NCBI GenBank assembly: GCA_029844215.1
Contig: CM056733.1
Span: forward strand, 53,395,142-53,459,141
Direction of reading: 5' to 3'
Length of the DNA stretch: 64,000 nt
From: Przewalskia tangutica
Taxonomy: Eukaryota > Streptophyta > Magnoliopsida > Solanales > Solanaceae
The notes under the pieces are model-generated. The model was given only the letters and a program-made list of their open reading frames with translations. It ran no database searches and had not been told where the DNA came from. Made by a program: the position numbers and the translations under genes. Shown piece after piece: positions 11,801-21,965 of the stretch. Every line of letters begins with the position of its first letter. Within the stretch, counting starts at the first letter, position 1.

Positions 11801-12566
11801 AAATCCGGCGAGAATATCGGGTTTTGACGAAGGCGGCGATGGAAGATGTGCAGCGAATTTTTTTTTTTTTTTTAGGTTTTGTTGGTTCTCTTCTGCTGTG
11901 GACGATGGGGGGATTAAGGTAAAGGGCTGATGGTTTCTGGGCTGATCGGGGGAAATAAGGGGCTGGTCGCGATGGGCCAGCGAGTTGGGCCGCAGGTATG
12001 GGCTGCGTTTTAAGTTTAATTTAATTAGGGTAGAGTTTTAAGTGTATTAGTTTAGGTGTATTATTAATTAATTAGTGGTAAATTAAATAAATTGTGATTA
12101 AATTATTTTAGGTGCTTTGTTAGTCTAAGTTTGAGATTAAAAAATAAAGACGGGGTGCTGTTTAATTAGTGCTTAATTTTATAATGCGATGCCGTTATTG
12201 AAACTTATTTATTATGCGTATTCTGCGAAGTTAAATTAAAATTGAGTTATTTAAATGCTACATGCAGATAGGACTTCTTAATTCTTTTATGAATGCTATT
12301 ATTAAGACGCGTGTTAGATTATTATTTTATGTATTTATTATTTATTATTAAGAATTATGACAGGACTTAAAATTAATAAATATGGGCGCGAGACTCTAAG
12401 TGCGTAATTTTCTACGTAAGACGCGGTGCCATTATTAAATTGCTTATTTATGCCTGTATTAATGTTTTATTGCTGCATTTATAAAAATCATAAAAAATTA
12501 TTTTGCAAAATTAGTGTAATTTTATAGATATTGTCTGGACGGGAGAGTCAAAATTGGGTGTCAACA
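8872..12566 (-). repeat. 3' LTR of the LARD-like element
   Basis: Runs from tgtcaagccc (8872) to gggtgtcaaca (12566) on the + strand. It is nearly the same along its whole length as 16142-19835. The first bases read tgtcaagccc here against tgtcacgccc in the other copy. In element orientation U3 is at the right end and the TATA box lies at 11591-11600. Short open frames inside (for example near 10192 and 11722) are shared only because the two LTRs are near-identical. Confidence 0.9.
11591..11600 (-). promoter_or_regulatory. LTR TATA box (3' LTR)
   Basis: CTATAAATAC on the minus strand. The same motif is conserved in the sister LTR at 18860-18869 and lies about 970 bp from the U3 end of the LTR. 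It is the likely core promoter of the element. Confidence 0.6.
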
Positions 12567-12585
12567 GTTGTCCCTCTTTGTATGG
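12567..12585 (-). promoter_or_regulatory. Polypurine tract of the LARD-like element
   Basis: On the minus strand, CATACAAAGAGGGACAAC abuts the LTR start TGTTGACACC. It is the expected purine-rich primer for plus-strand DNA synthesis and sits exactly at the interior/LTR boundary. Confidence 0.75.
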
Positions 12586-12690
12586 AGATGATGGAAGAAT
12601 CTTCGGACAAAGACGTTGACTCATAGCCAATTTTGTCTCGATCCTCAGAGTTAAAAATGTTGGGCAATTAGGCAAGGCTGACGCAAAAAT

Positions 12691-13105
12691 CAAAATTGTC
12701 CCAGTGTCGAGTTATGACGACACTGGGCTACCATGGTCAAAACACCAAGGCGGGCTAATGCGGTCTCAAAATTTGTCCCAGTGTCGAGTTATGACGACAC
12801 TGGGTTGCCATGGTCAAAACACTAGGGCGGGCTGACGCGGACTCAAAATTTGTCTCAGTGTCGAGTTATGACGACACTGGGCTACCATGGTCAAAACACG
12901 AAGGTGGGCTAACGCGGACTCAAAATTTATCCCAGTGTCGAGTTATGACGACACTGGGTTACCATGGTCAAAACACCAGGGCGGACTCAAAATTTATCCC
13001 AGTGTCAAGTTATGACGACACTGGGCTACCATGGTCAAAACACCAATGTGGGCTAACGCGGACTCAAAATTTGTTCCAGTGTCGAGTTATGATGACACTG
13101 GGCAT
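12691..13105. repeat. 77-bp tandem array of near-perfect hairpins
   Basis: About six units (one truncated by 10 bp, the last partial). Each carries CCCAGTGTCG, an 8-nt loop AGTTATGA and CGACACTGGG, which is a 10-bp perfect inverted repeat, then a spacer with ccatggtcaaaacac and a gcggact end. The stems are better conserved than the spacers. The array lies 100-540 bp from the polypurine tract, in the 3' part of the interior in element orientation. Confidence 0.9.
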
Positions 13106-13327
13106 GTGGTGCTAAACAGTAAAAAAATAAACTGGCTTGAACCTGGGGTGTACCGGTATCGACTTATGTTGCTGGGTGTATGGTGATGTGGAACGAGTGG
13201 ACCGACGCTTGAGGCCGCTTCTGCCATTTGTTGGGAAGGTTGGCCCCCCAACAAATTGCCCCGGTTCGCTGTAAGAGAAAATCCACGTTGTGCTCCTGCT
13301 CCTGCATGCTAAGACATAAACAAACTG

Positions 13328-14620
13328 TTAGTGCATAACTGTTAAGGCAAAATGATGATGCATAATTTTAAAAGCAATGTAACTGTGAGTGGAAAATGTT
13401 ATCCTGCAAAAATGTGATGACTATTGTGTTGATGCGATGCTGTGATTTCGCCTTTGCACGGACGTGTTGCGATTGTGAATGCGGATATGTTGTCCTTGCT
13501 GCGACTGCCCTTTTAGATTGAAGCCCTGTAGACTAAAGCTCATAGAAAAGGTTAGTGCATAACTGCTAAGACAGAATAATAAAGCATGAATAAGAAATGC
13601 AAATTTGAGAGTAGAGAAATTGTCCTTGCGTAGATGTGGTGTGTTGATGACGTCGTTTTGGACGTGGCATCGCGGTGCGGACGTCGCTTCTGCATCGTCG
13701 TTTTCGGACTCAACGTCGTTTTCGGACTCGGCGTTGTTTTCGGACTTGGCGTCCTTAACATTAACTTTGGCGTCGTTTTCGGACTTTGGCGTCGTTTTCG
13801 GACTTTGGCGTCGTTTTCGGACTCGGCGTCATTTTCGGACTCGGCGTCGTTTTCGGACTCGGCGTCGTTTTCGGACGTGGCGTCGTTTCTGACTTGCGTC
13901 GCTTTTGGACTTAGGCGTCGCTTTCGACGGCGTCATTTTCTGACTCGTCGTTTTGGACGTGGCGTCGCTTTGGACTTAGCGCCGCCGGACTTGGCGTCGG
14001 CACGTGGCGACGCGTGGCGTCGCTTTGACGTGGCGTCGCGTGGCGTCGTTTCGGACGTGGCGTCGTTTTGACGCGTGGCGCTGCTTTCGACTTGGCGTCG
14101 TTTTTAGACGTGGCGTCGTTTTCGGACTTGGCGTCGTTTCGGGCGTGGCGTCGTTTTGACTTGGCGTCGTTTTGGACTTGGCTGCCGACTTGGCGCTGCC
14201 GGACGTGGCGTCGTTTTCGGACGTGGCGTCGTTGGCGTCGTTTTCGGACTTGGCGTCGTTTTCGGACGTGGCGTCATTTTCGGACTGGGCGTCGTTTTCG
14301 GACTTGGCGTCGTTTTCGGACGTGGCGTCGTTTTCGGACGTGGCGTCGTTTTCGGACGTGGCATCGTTTTCGGACTTGGCGTCGTTTTCGGACGTCGGCG
14401 TCGTTTTCGGACGTGGTGTGTTGATAACGTCGTTGTCTGGACGTGTTGCTGCTAACGTCGTTGCCTGGACGTGTTGCTGCTGCTCCTGTAGAATAAATGC
14501 TCCTGCAAGCTAAGCTTGAGAAAAAGTTAGTGTATAACTGTTAAAACAGAATGATAAATATATGAGCAATGCACTCGCGAGTAGGGATGTCGCCCCCGTA
14601 TGATATGCGGTGTGCGAATG
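13328..14620. repeat. Three diverged copies of an interior module
   Basis: The block ttagtg(c/t)ataactg(t/c)taa followed by an AT-rich stretch and a tgtcc or tgtcgcc end recurs near 13328, 13553 and 14527. The same block recurs three times in each interior of the second family (near 43946, 44160, 44932 and near 50999, 51213, 51872). It brackets the minisatellite arrays. Confidence 0.65.
13645..14425. repeat. 18-bp GC-rich minisatellite
   Basis: About 780 bp of imperfect 18-bp units of the form ggcgtcgttttcggac(t/g)t. Some units are shortened or have lost a few bases in the middle (13880-14200), while the flanks are regular. Because 18 is a multiple of three and the unit has no stop, several frames on both strands stay open (for example Ala-Ser-Phe-Ser-Asp or Pro-Lys-Thr-Thr repeats). 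I do not regard these as genes. Confidence 0.88.
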
Positions 14621-16120
14621 TCGAGATGTTGTTGTAATGCATTTAGTGAATCGTATGGATTGTCATGATGTCTTTGTTGTGCGTTTGTGTACTGCATGGA
14701 TTGCAATTTGACTCTAGGCCCGAGCTGATGCGCTAGACTTTGTTGCGGGATTTGAATTTTTGACTGCTGATTGTCGATGGTCCTCTCTGCTTCTGCTGCG
14801 GATTTTGAACTTTGAATTGTTGTCATATCCTCTGCCTCTGCTGCTTCTTTCTGTTTCTGCTAATATGGAGGATCTGCGCTCAAAGAAAACTTGTGAGTTT
14901 GGGGGGGTCGATTCGTATTTGACTTCGCCTTGCTCGACATCTGCGTGCACGCCTGTTTGGACTGCAAACCCCGTCTGCTTCCTACTGTCCCGCTTTGAAT
15001 ATGTGAAGGGCGTTTTTTTTTAAACAAAGGAAAAGTTTCCTAATGGTGTGACCGAAGCTGATTTAGGCCGCCTACGTATCCGCCAAGGGAATCAGGTCGA
15101 CGTAGTTCCAAGCAAAAGAAAAGAAAACATTATTAAAGTTTAAATACGAGTTTTTTTTTCTTTTTATTATTTTGCTAAGCTAAATTGCCCTTCTTATCTA
15201 GAATCTGGGGTGGACCAGAATAGGGATGCAAATCCAATCTTTCAATACGTCTCATTGCCCTGCGTTATGGCTGGCTGGGTCTTCATGCTCTGCTATTGCT
15301 TAGTCAAATACAAATCGACCTTTAGGGGAAGGTGATAAATCATTTTAGACAAAATGTAGCAAACTGCGTTAGTGTAAAGCACGTGATTTTGCAAAAGTGT
15401 AAAAACATTTAGCAAGTACATGTTGCATACATTGCCAGCGAGTCCTAACATGCATGGGGACCCCTTTATGCCAGAGGTAGGCCTAAACGGCACTTATTAT
15501 GATGGATTTGTCCAAGTCGTCCAACTGTAATGCTTTTGTTGGAAATGGCGACCAAATGACGGTGCACTTTTTCCAATTTCAGCATGTCATGATTAGGTTT
15601 GGATTTGTCTATCATTGTCACGCTACACATAATATGCTGGTTGGTCGTTGGGTTGAGAAACCCGTCGACAAGTTTGGTGTCTTCTTAATTGTGGTGTCGA
15701 TGCCAAGGACCGACCCACCTAAGGTAAATGCATGCATGCCTTAAAATAAAGGGTGTTATAGCTCTATCCTGAGTTGCTAAGATTTGGCTTCACTAGACGC
15801 AAGGTTCCCGAGCGGACAACTCAAGTGAGAAGGCTACGCGGCCACCGGTTAGACCGGACACTCCACGTATGTTACCAACTCTCCTAAATTTGGATTTTTG
15901 AAGAAAGAATTTTGCTGATGCACCAAGTGCACCTCGCATGCAGTGTGTGATTGTATGAATTTTCCAGAGTGGAAGAAATATGAGCGGAATGTCAGTTTAA
16001 GGAAAGCAGTAAAGCAGATAGCAATTAAAATAAATAAAACAAAATATAGCACACAAAATTAAATGCAAAAAGTAGTGCCAAATAATAACCCTAGGTCTGT
16101 TGTGGTTAAGAACCTAAAAT
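14430..16120 (-). other. Non-coding interior of the LARD-like element, 5' part
   Basis: In element orientation this is the leader side, next to the primer site. It contains low-complexity ctgctgct-type stretches near 14780-14870 and otherwise single-copy sequence that reappears, diverged, in both interiors of the 39510-57514 array (for example the gtcgacaagtttggtgtctt block near 15664, 46087 and 53053). No gag, protease or RT motif is seen in any frame. Confidence 0.7.
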
Positions 16121-16137
16121 CCCCAGCGGAGTCGCCA
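16121..16137 (-). promoter_or_regulatory. Primer binding site of the LARD-like element
   Basis: TGGCGACTCCGCTGGGG on the minus strand, four bases inside the 5' LTR end at 16142. It starts with TGG, the complement of a tRNA CCA end. This sequence type is usual in Tat/Ogre-like plant elements and is usually assigned to tRNA-Arg, which I state from memory. Confidence 0.8.
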
Positions 16138-16141
16138 TTTC

Positions 16142-19100
16142 TGTCACGCCCATTTTCGACCGCGACATTTTTTCTAGCGAACCCTGCTTAAATAAAAATG
16201 TTAGAAAATAAATAATAAAATGCTAAAATGTGCAAAAGAATGCTAAAATGTTAAAATGTTTAAAGGGTGCTTAAATATTAAAAGGGGGGCTAGAAATGCT
16301 AAAGGGTTCACGGAGTCGTCACCTAATTAGTTTGGGTGAATTAGGACACCTAAATGTCAACTAGGTTAAAGTCAACACTAACTCCATTTTTTATGGTATG
16401 CAAAACTTATGTGAGATTCTGGGTAAGGGTTTTTTATTATCCTAAAGGGAAGGGGTTAGGCACCCTAAAGGATCCGCTAACTTGCGGTTGTCCGTTCAAA
16501 CCTAGGGTTAATTATTTATGCTAAGAATGCGTGTTTTGAAAAATATAAAGGATGCTTCAAAATATTTTACAAAAGGAGGCATGTTGATAAAAGTTTGTAA
16601 GACTAATGCTATAAAAATAAAGTTTTAAAGTGTGCATTTATATTGTTTATAGATATATGCAATGTTGGTTTATGATCAAAGATATGCCTTTAAAATCAAA
16701 TATATGTATGCCTTTAAAATCAAATATATATGACGTAGTGCAAAAAGTGATTATTTTGTAATTTTATGATAAGAAGGCTATTCAACATAAATTATTTATA
16801 TTGTGCTAATAAAAGAGCTTATGAGAAAATCAATTTATTTTATCATGAATTTTATAGGAAGTAATATGTTAGTTGCGGGTTAAATTGTTTAGTAAAGTTT
16901 AGGCATGCATGACAAGCCCTTGAAATAAGTAATTTAAAAGTGCATTTCTGATTTTAAAACTACCCGCCCAATTTATTTATTCCAAGACTAATTGTTCTAT
17001 GTCTCCTATTAATTACAAAGTTAGCTAATTAAATTTCAACAAATAAACAAACAAATATATATAAGACGTAAGAGATTAAGAGGCCAAAAGGATGCTTTTA
17101 GGGGGGGTGACAATGTCGTCTCGTCCCCCTTTTTGTTTGGGAATTCTGAGGCGGAATGCGGTGGACACAGATGCGGATACCCATTTGAAGTAGCTCGTGA
17201 TGAGTCTTGCCATGAGACTCTTCGTTTCGCTCCGATGCATTTCATGTAAAATTAAGAAAAGAAAAGGATTAGTATATGTCAAAGATTTTTATCAAAGGGT
17301 AAACCAAACATTGCCATAGGATTTTAAACATGTTGTAGTTACAGACACAATATATTGTACTATTAACTTCACATAGGAGACAAAATATGCTGACTTCTTA
17401 AACTCACATGTAAGATGGGTGTTTTAAATCAAGACAAGAAAAAATAAATCTTAGCCTCTCCTTTTGTGTTTACTCACAGTCGACTTCTAAGCTCACGTGT
17501 CTACGTCAAAATAGATACAATGCTAACTTCCGATTGTAATATGAAACGAGAAGCAATCTTATTAAACCAAGATGAACAGACTTGGGTTGTAAGCACTTTC
17601 AGAAACATGTTTAGATTATATCCTTGCAACCGAGATCCGGCATTTTAACACGATGGACACAATCCTTACTCTAGCCATATTTCACTCAAGCGATGACACA
17701 TCAGACGTAAAGAGTAACGACTAACATTAGCAGAGAGACCATTCAATGTGTTTCTACTACCTTCACCAGGCAGACAACATATAAACATAAGGCCCTACTG
17801 ATCCTACATACATATGTAAAGGAGGAAATAGCCATGGTATCTAACATTATCGATTTCATATGATTCCAGCACATCGAGATGTCATACAAACAAATCTACC
17901 TTCATACGGCGCCGCTACCTTATTACCAAATCTCTGAAACTAACATCCTGTTAATAAACATACCAGTAAACAGATTGACCTTCATTTTATAGCCTTTAGA
18001 TGCTCCAATATCCTTTATCTCATTGAGATAGCATGCAGGGGATAGACTATAGTCGGCAAATCAGCCTTCAAATTCATGAGTCGGACTCTTAAAAGAAAAC
18101 AAACATTATCCAACTAAACTTGGCTATCAAATTGGTTCTTAAGTGACCCACAAGTTAGCTCCCCGTCAATAAATAACAACAAAACATTACTGGCAAGCCC
18201 AAAATTTTAGCGCTGATGTACCTAATACCATCGTATAAATTCTGCATTAAAGATAAGTCTTATATTCGAATTCATCTACACTTGGACACTGATCTGTTGT
18301 TAACAAAGGTCACATATCTTTAGTCAGATGCGAATGCGAATATACGGTAATCGGACTCAGACAGACACTCGGAAGCAAGACATCGACATCTTAAGGCAAC
18401 ACACGCAAATATTAATATTTATATGCTTCAACAATAATCTGGACAATAAAACTCAGCAGACTAAGTAAATCAATTCAAACCAACAATATAATAAACCAAA
18501 TTTAAAGGCAAAGGGGATTGATTTTACCTTCTCCGGACAACGAACCGAGGCAGCGTATCAAGTCGTCGATCCACTCGGAGGATTTATTGCGACGCGATTG
18601 GAACGACGATGCTTTAAACGACTTCTATGCTGATTTTTGTTCTTATGCTGTGGAAACTAAATTTTGAAAATAGTACTTACTTTCTTCTCGATTCGTTTTG
18701 TGGACGCTTCAAGGATTTTCTCCATTGCCTAGTGATTAATTGATACCTCGACTGTTACCATTTCGTTCGTTTGTCTTCCTTCTCGTTTTCTTTTTCTTTT
18801 CGAGGCGTCAAGGCTTCTTTTTATGGTCAAAAGCCTCCTTATTGTGTGTGCAAGAATCTGTATTTATAGCTGAGTTGTTTTGGTGCTAATTCTGGATGGA
18901 TTTGTTACCGTTTTGGGAGTGATTTTGGTGTATTTGTCGGGTGATTTTGAAGACGATTTGGTCTCGATTCGTGCTTGATTTGGCGACGATTTGGGCAAGA
19001 TTTGGGGTGTGTCTTATGGTAAGAAATCGTTGGAGAAGGAGAAGGTAAGGGAGCCGGATTTTCAGCCGAATATCCGGCGAGAATATCGAGTTTTGACGAA

Positions 19101-19835
19101 GGCGGCGATGGAAGATGTGCAGCGGATTCTTTTTTTTTTTAGGTTTTGTTGGTTCTCTTCTGCTGTGGACGATGGGGGGATTAAGGTAAAGGGCTGATGG
19201 TTTCTGGGCTGATCGGGGGAAATAAGGGGCTGGTCGCGATGGGCCAGCGAGTTGGGTCGCGGGTATGGGCTGCGTTTTAAGTTTAATTTAATTAGGGTAG
19301 AGTTTTAAGTGTATTAGTTTAGGTGTATTATTAATTAATTAGTGGTAAATTAAATAAATTGTGATTAAATTATTTTAGGTGCTTTGTTAGTCTAAGTTTG
19401 AGATTAAAAAATAAAGACGGGATGCTGTTTAATTAGTGCTTAATTTTATAATGCGATGCCGTTATTGAAACTTATTTATTATGCGTATTCTGCGAAGTTA
19501 AATTAAAATTGAGTTATTTAAATGCTACATGAAGATAGGACTTCTTAATTCTTTTATGAATGCTATTATTAAGACGCGTGTGTTAGATTATTATTTTATG
19601 TATTTATTATTTATTATTAAGAATTATGACAGGACTTAAAATTAATAAATATGGGTGCGAGACTCTAAGTGCGTAATTTTCTACGTAAGACGCGGTGCCA
19701 TTATTAAATTGCTTATTTATGCCTGTATTAATGTTTTATTGTTGCATTTATAAAAATCATAAAAAATTATTTTGCAAAATTAGTGTAATTTTATAGATAT
19801 TGTCTGGACGGGAGGGTCAAAATTGGGTGTCAACA
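16142..19835 (-). repeat. 5' LTR of the LARD-like element
   Basis: Runs from tgtcacgccc (16142) to gggtgtcaaca (19835). It is the 5' LTR in element orientation because the primer site adjoins its left edge. Differences from 8872-12566 are few and many are at CAG-containing positions, for example near 17690-17725 against 10400-10450. TATA box at 18860-18869 on the minus strand. Confidence 0.9.
18860..18869 (-). promoter_or_regulatory. LTR TATA box (5' LTR, the driving copy)
   Basis: CTATAAATAC on the minus strand, identical to the motif in the 3' LTR. As this LTR is the 5' one, a genomic transcript would start just left of here and run leftward through the interior. Confidence 0.6.
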
Positions 19836-19840
19836 CTCAT
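19836..19840. repeat. Target site duplication, right copy (CTCAT)
   Basis: CTCAT directly follows the last LTR base and equals the left copy at 8867-8871. This proves a single insertion event with both ends intact. Confidence 0.9.
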
Positions 19841-20147
19841 GAGATATTCTCTTCAAGTTCTTCCAATACTCCTCTTTTTATGAACATGGATTGTAATTCT
19901 TGGAGCTCCCTTGCTTGGCCACGAATGAATGGTCTTGAGCTCGCTCGGGTGCATCCTCGTTAGTGAAAGTAATGATACTTTCATATGATACCTCATAGAA
20001 TCTCTTTTCTCGGGTTATCAGAATCTTTATTTTCTTGGCTGTCGGGAAAAGCATGCGATCATTGATCCTCCAAAGATTAGGTTTATAACATGCGGCGAGA
20101 TGTCTAGGTTGGGTTTTCCTTCAGCTTGAGCCCCTGAATAGTAATTA
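19841..20147. other. Right flank of the LARD-like element
   Basis: Continuous with 8030-8871 before the insertion. It holds no clear gene. Given the minus-strand gag remnant to its right, this is probably the downstream part of the same decayed retroelement. Confidence 0.4.
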
Positions 20148-20820
20148 TTATGATCTCAAAGGGTTCAACCCCTTGGTGAAAGCTTCGGCAGTCGATTCAT
20201 CTAGAACTGCGGGTAATATCATCCATTTTTTGAAACCATGTGACAAACTCCTTGAGCAACTCGAATTCTCCCTGTGCAATATGGAAGACATCCGTCTTTC
20301 TGGTTTTACCCTTTTTTTCTCCCACATAGACCTTAATGAAAATATCAGCAAGCGTGATCAATGAACTAATTAAGTTCTCGGGGAGAAGGGAATAACACGT
20401 CAGAGAAACCTTAATCAAAGATTCTCCAAACTTCTTGATCAATACTGACTCTATTTCTTTTCCTTTCAAGTTATTCCCCTCAACATCCATAGTATAGGCC
20501 ATAATATGTTCCTGTAAATATGTCGTCCCATCGTATTTTGATATGGTTGGCATTTTAAACCTTTTGAGTATCAATTCTAACGTAGTTTTTGGCTCATATG
20601 ACAACTGAATGTACTTTTTTGCATTCAGACCTTGTATGACCGGAGGAGCCCTTGGTATTTGATCCAACCAGTGTTGAAATTCCTTGACATTCTTTTCTGC
20701 ATTTTGGAAATTAGTGTCTACCTTGCCCATTTTTTCTTTTATGAATTTGAAAACCCGTGCTTGGAATGGATTTTTAGAAATCGATTTGCTTCCTGATGCG
20801 TCGTCATTTCTTTTCTCCAT
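20148..20820 (-). pseudogene. gag remnant of an older Ty3/gypsy element (Tat-like)
   Basis: Reading leftward from 20820, an open stretch of about 207 codons shows the plant Retrotrans_gag pattern: a Pro-rich start (IPRAPPVIQGL), then KRFKMPTISKYDGTTYLQEH near the middle, a CYSLLPENLISSL block and FIKVYVGEKK, then AQGEFELLKEFVTWFQK. The capsid continues in a shifted frame at 20148-20215 with LPAVLDESTAEAFTKGLNP, so there is a frameshift near 20200. No zinc knuckle or pol domain follows. The protein would form the particle capsid. The primer-site-like sequence and LTR-like sequence to the right (21230-21965) fit a minus-strand element of which only this end survives. Confidence 0.85.
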
Positions 20821-21965
20821 TTGGCAGTTGTCGACAATGTTATTGTCTTTGTTGGGGTGTTAGTACGTCTCTTGGTCCGAAGTGCCGGTGGCCAAATTGG
20901 ATGAAAATAAAAAAATGAAATGCCTTATACCGCTCAACTCATCCCTTATCAAGAAGTTTTATGCCCTCAAGTTTTGCATAGCCTCTTCAGAAGTTTCATC
21001 AGTGGGAGTCTAGTCCCTCCGAGTATGACAGTCTCCTAAAGTGACTCCTTTTACATCTGTTGGATCTTTAGTTCGGTATTTGGGATAAGAAGGTTGTTCA
21101 CTCTGATCTGTTCATTCTCGGCAATGTTCTCGGAATTCTTATCATCACCTATTATACCTAAAAATTATTGCTTAATCAAAACTAGACTAATGAAATAGTT
21201 AGATTAAGAGGTAGTGTCACCTACCTAAGCCCCACGGTGGGCGTAAACTATTTATCCGTAAACTGGTATATTTGAATTAGTACACATGGATCTCAACTAA
21301 ATAAATTAAAAAGATAATTAGCAACTGAAACTAATAGAAATTGAACTTAAAGAAAATATTAAGATCAGATTAACCTGAGCCTTGGAGAAACCTTGAATCA
21401 TGACTTCTAGGCGAGTTGTCAACAATAGCGTTAAGTACTAAATTGAGACAATAACTTAGAAAATAGCGTAGGCACTGAATATGTGTTATAATTCTTGGAT
21501 CTGATGCCCTTACAATGAAGTGACCCTATTTATACTTGGACTCTTAGATACACATTTCACAAATTATGCCCCTAATAGTATCAGTACATTAATTTTGTAT
21601 TAATCGAATAATTAGGATGTCTATAAATGCCTTTAATGTTTTCTTGGAAGGTGTAAAAACACACTAGTAACAATCGTCCCTTGGAATTCGAACTGATCGC
21701 ATAGCCTTCCGCCTTCCGGTACATATGGCTCTTTTGATGACTCCGGTTCAATGTCAGCACCTCCGGATGCACTGAACGCTGACTTGGATCCGACTCTTCA
21801 TCTTCGCCACATGTCATGTTATAATTCACCTATTTGTACAATACGAATTTTACCCCATACATAGATAAAAAGAAACAACCTATGAGAATGTTGATAATAA
21901 ACCAGAAACTATCTTGAAGATTTTCTTAAGAGTTGATTATGTCTAATAATAGACCAAACCATTTT
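20821..21965 (-). mobile_element. Leader, primer site and partial 5' LTR of the gag-bearing element
   Basis: Upstream of gag on the minus strand. At 21230-21247 the minus strand reads TTTACGCCCACCGTGGGGC, which resembles the primer-site region of a class of plant Ty3/gypsy elements that reads TGGCGCCCACCGTGGGGC (from memory). To the right, a minus-strand TATAAATAGGG (about 21526-21536) fits an LTR promoter. No clean outer LTR end is visible before the solo LTR starts at 21966. Short open frames here are not coding candidates. Confidence 0.5.
21526..21536 (-). promoter_or_regulatory. TATA box of the gag-bearing element's LTR
   Basis: TATAAATAGGG on the minus strand, about 700 bp upstream of the gag start in element orientation. 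The motif is strong, but the LTR limits around it are not defined. Confidence 0.45.

Larger units (their letters stand above)
8872..19835 (-). mobile_element. LARD-like non-autonomous LTR element (Tat/Ogre type), complete
   Basis: A structurally complete element of about 11 kb. Two LTRs of about 3.7 kb (8872-12566 and 16142-19835) begin TGTTGACACCC and end GGGCGTGACA or a one-base variant on the minus strand. Orientation is set by the primer site next to the right LTR (16121-16137) and the purine tract next to the left LTR. Perfect 5-bp target duplications, CTCAT, sit at 8867-8871 and 19836-19840. The 3.6 kb interior has no gag or pol domain; it holds tandem repeats instead. Long LTRs, long non-coding interior and dependence on another element's proteins are the definition of a LARD. 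The Tat/Ogre link rests on LTR ends and primer site and is an inference. The LTRs look nearly identical, so the insertion should be young. Confidence 0.88.

Noticed and set aside
12810..13115. 101-codon open frame across the hairpin array
   Set aside because: The 77-bp period shifts the frame in each unit, and the frame is open only by lack of stops. Structure lies in the DNA or RNA hairpins, not in a protein.
13605..14513. Overlapping open frames on both strands (95-145 codons) of Ala-Ser-Phe-Ser-Asp, Gly-Val-Val-Phe-Gly or Pro-Lys-Thr-Thr repeats
   Set aside because: They exist because the 18-bp unit has no stop and a length divisible by three. All frames are open together and there is no conserved start or neighbour.
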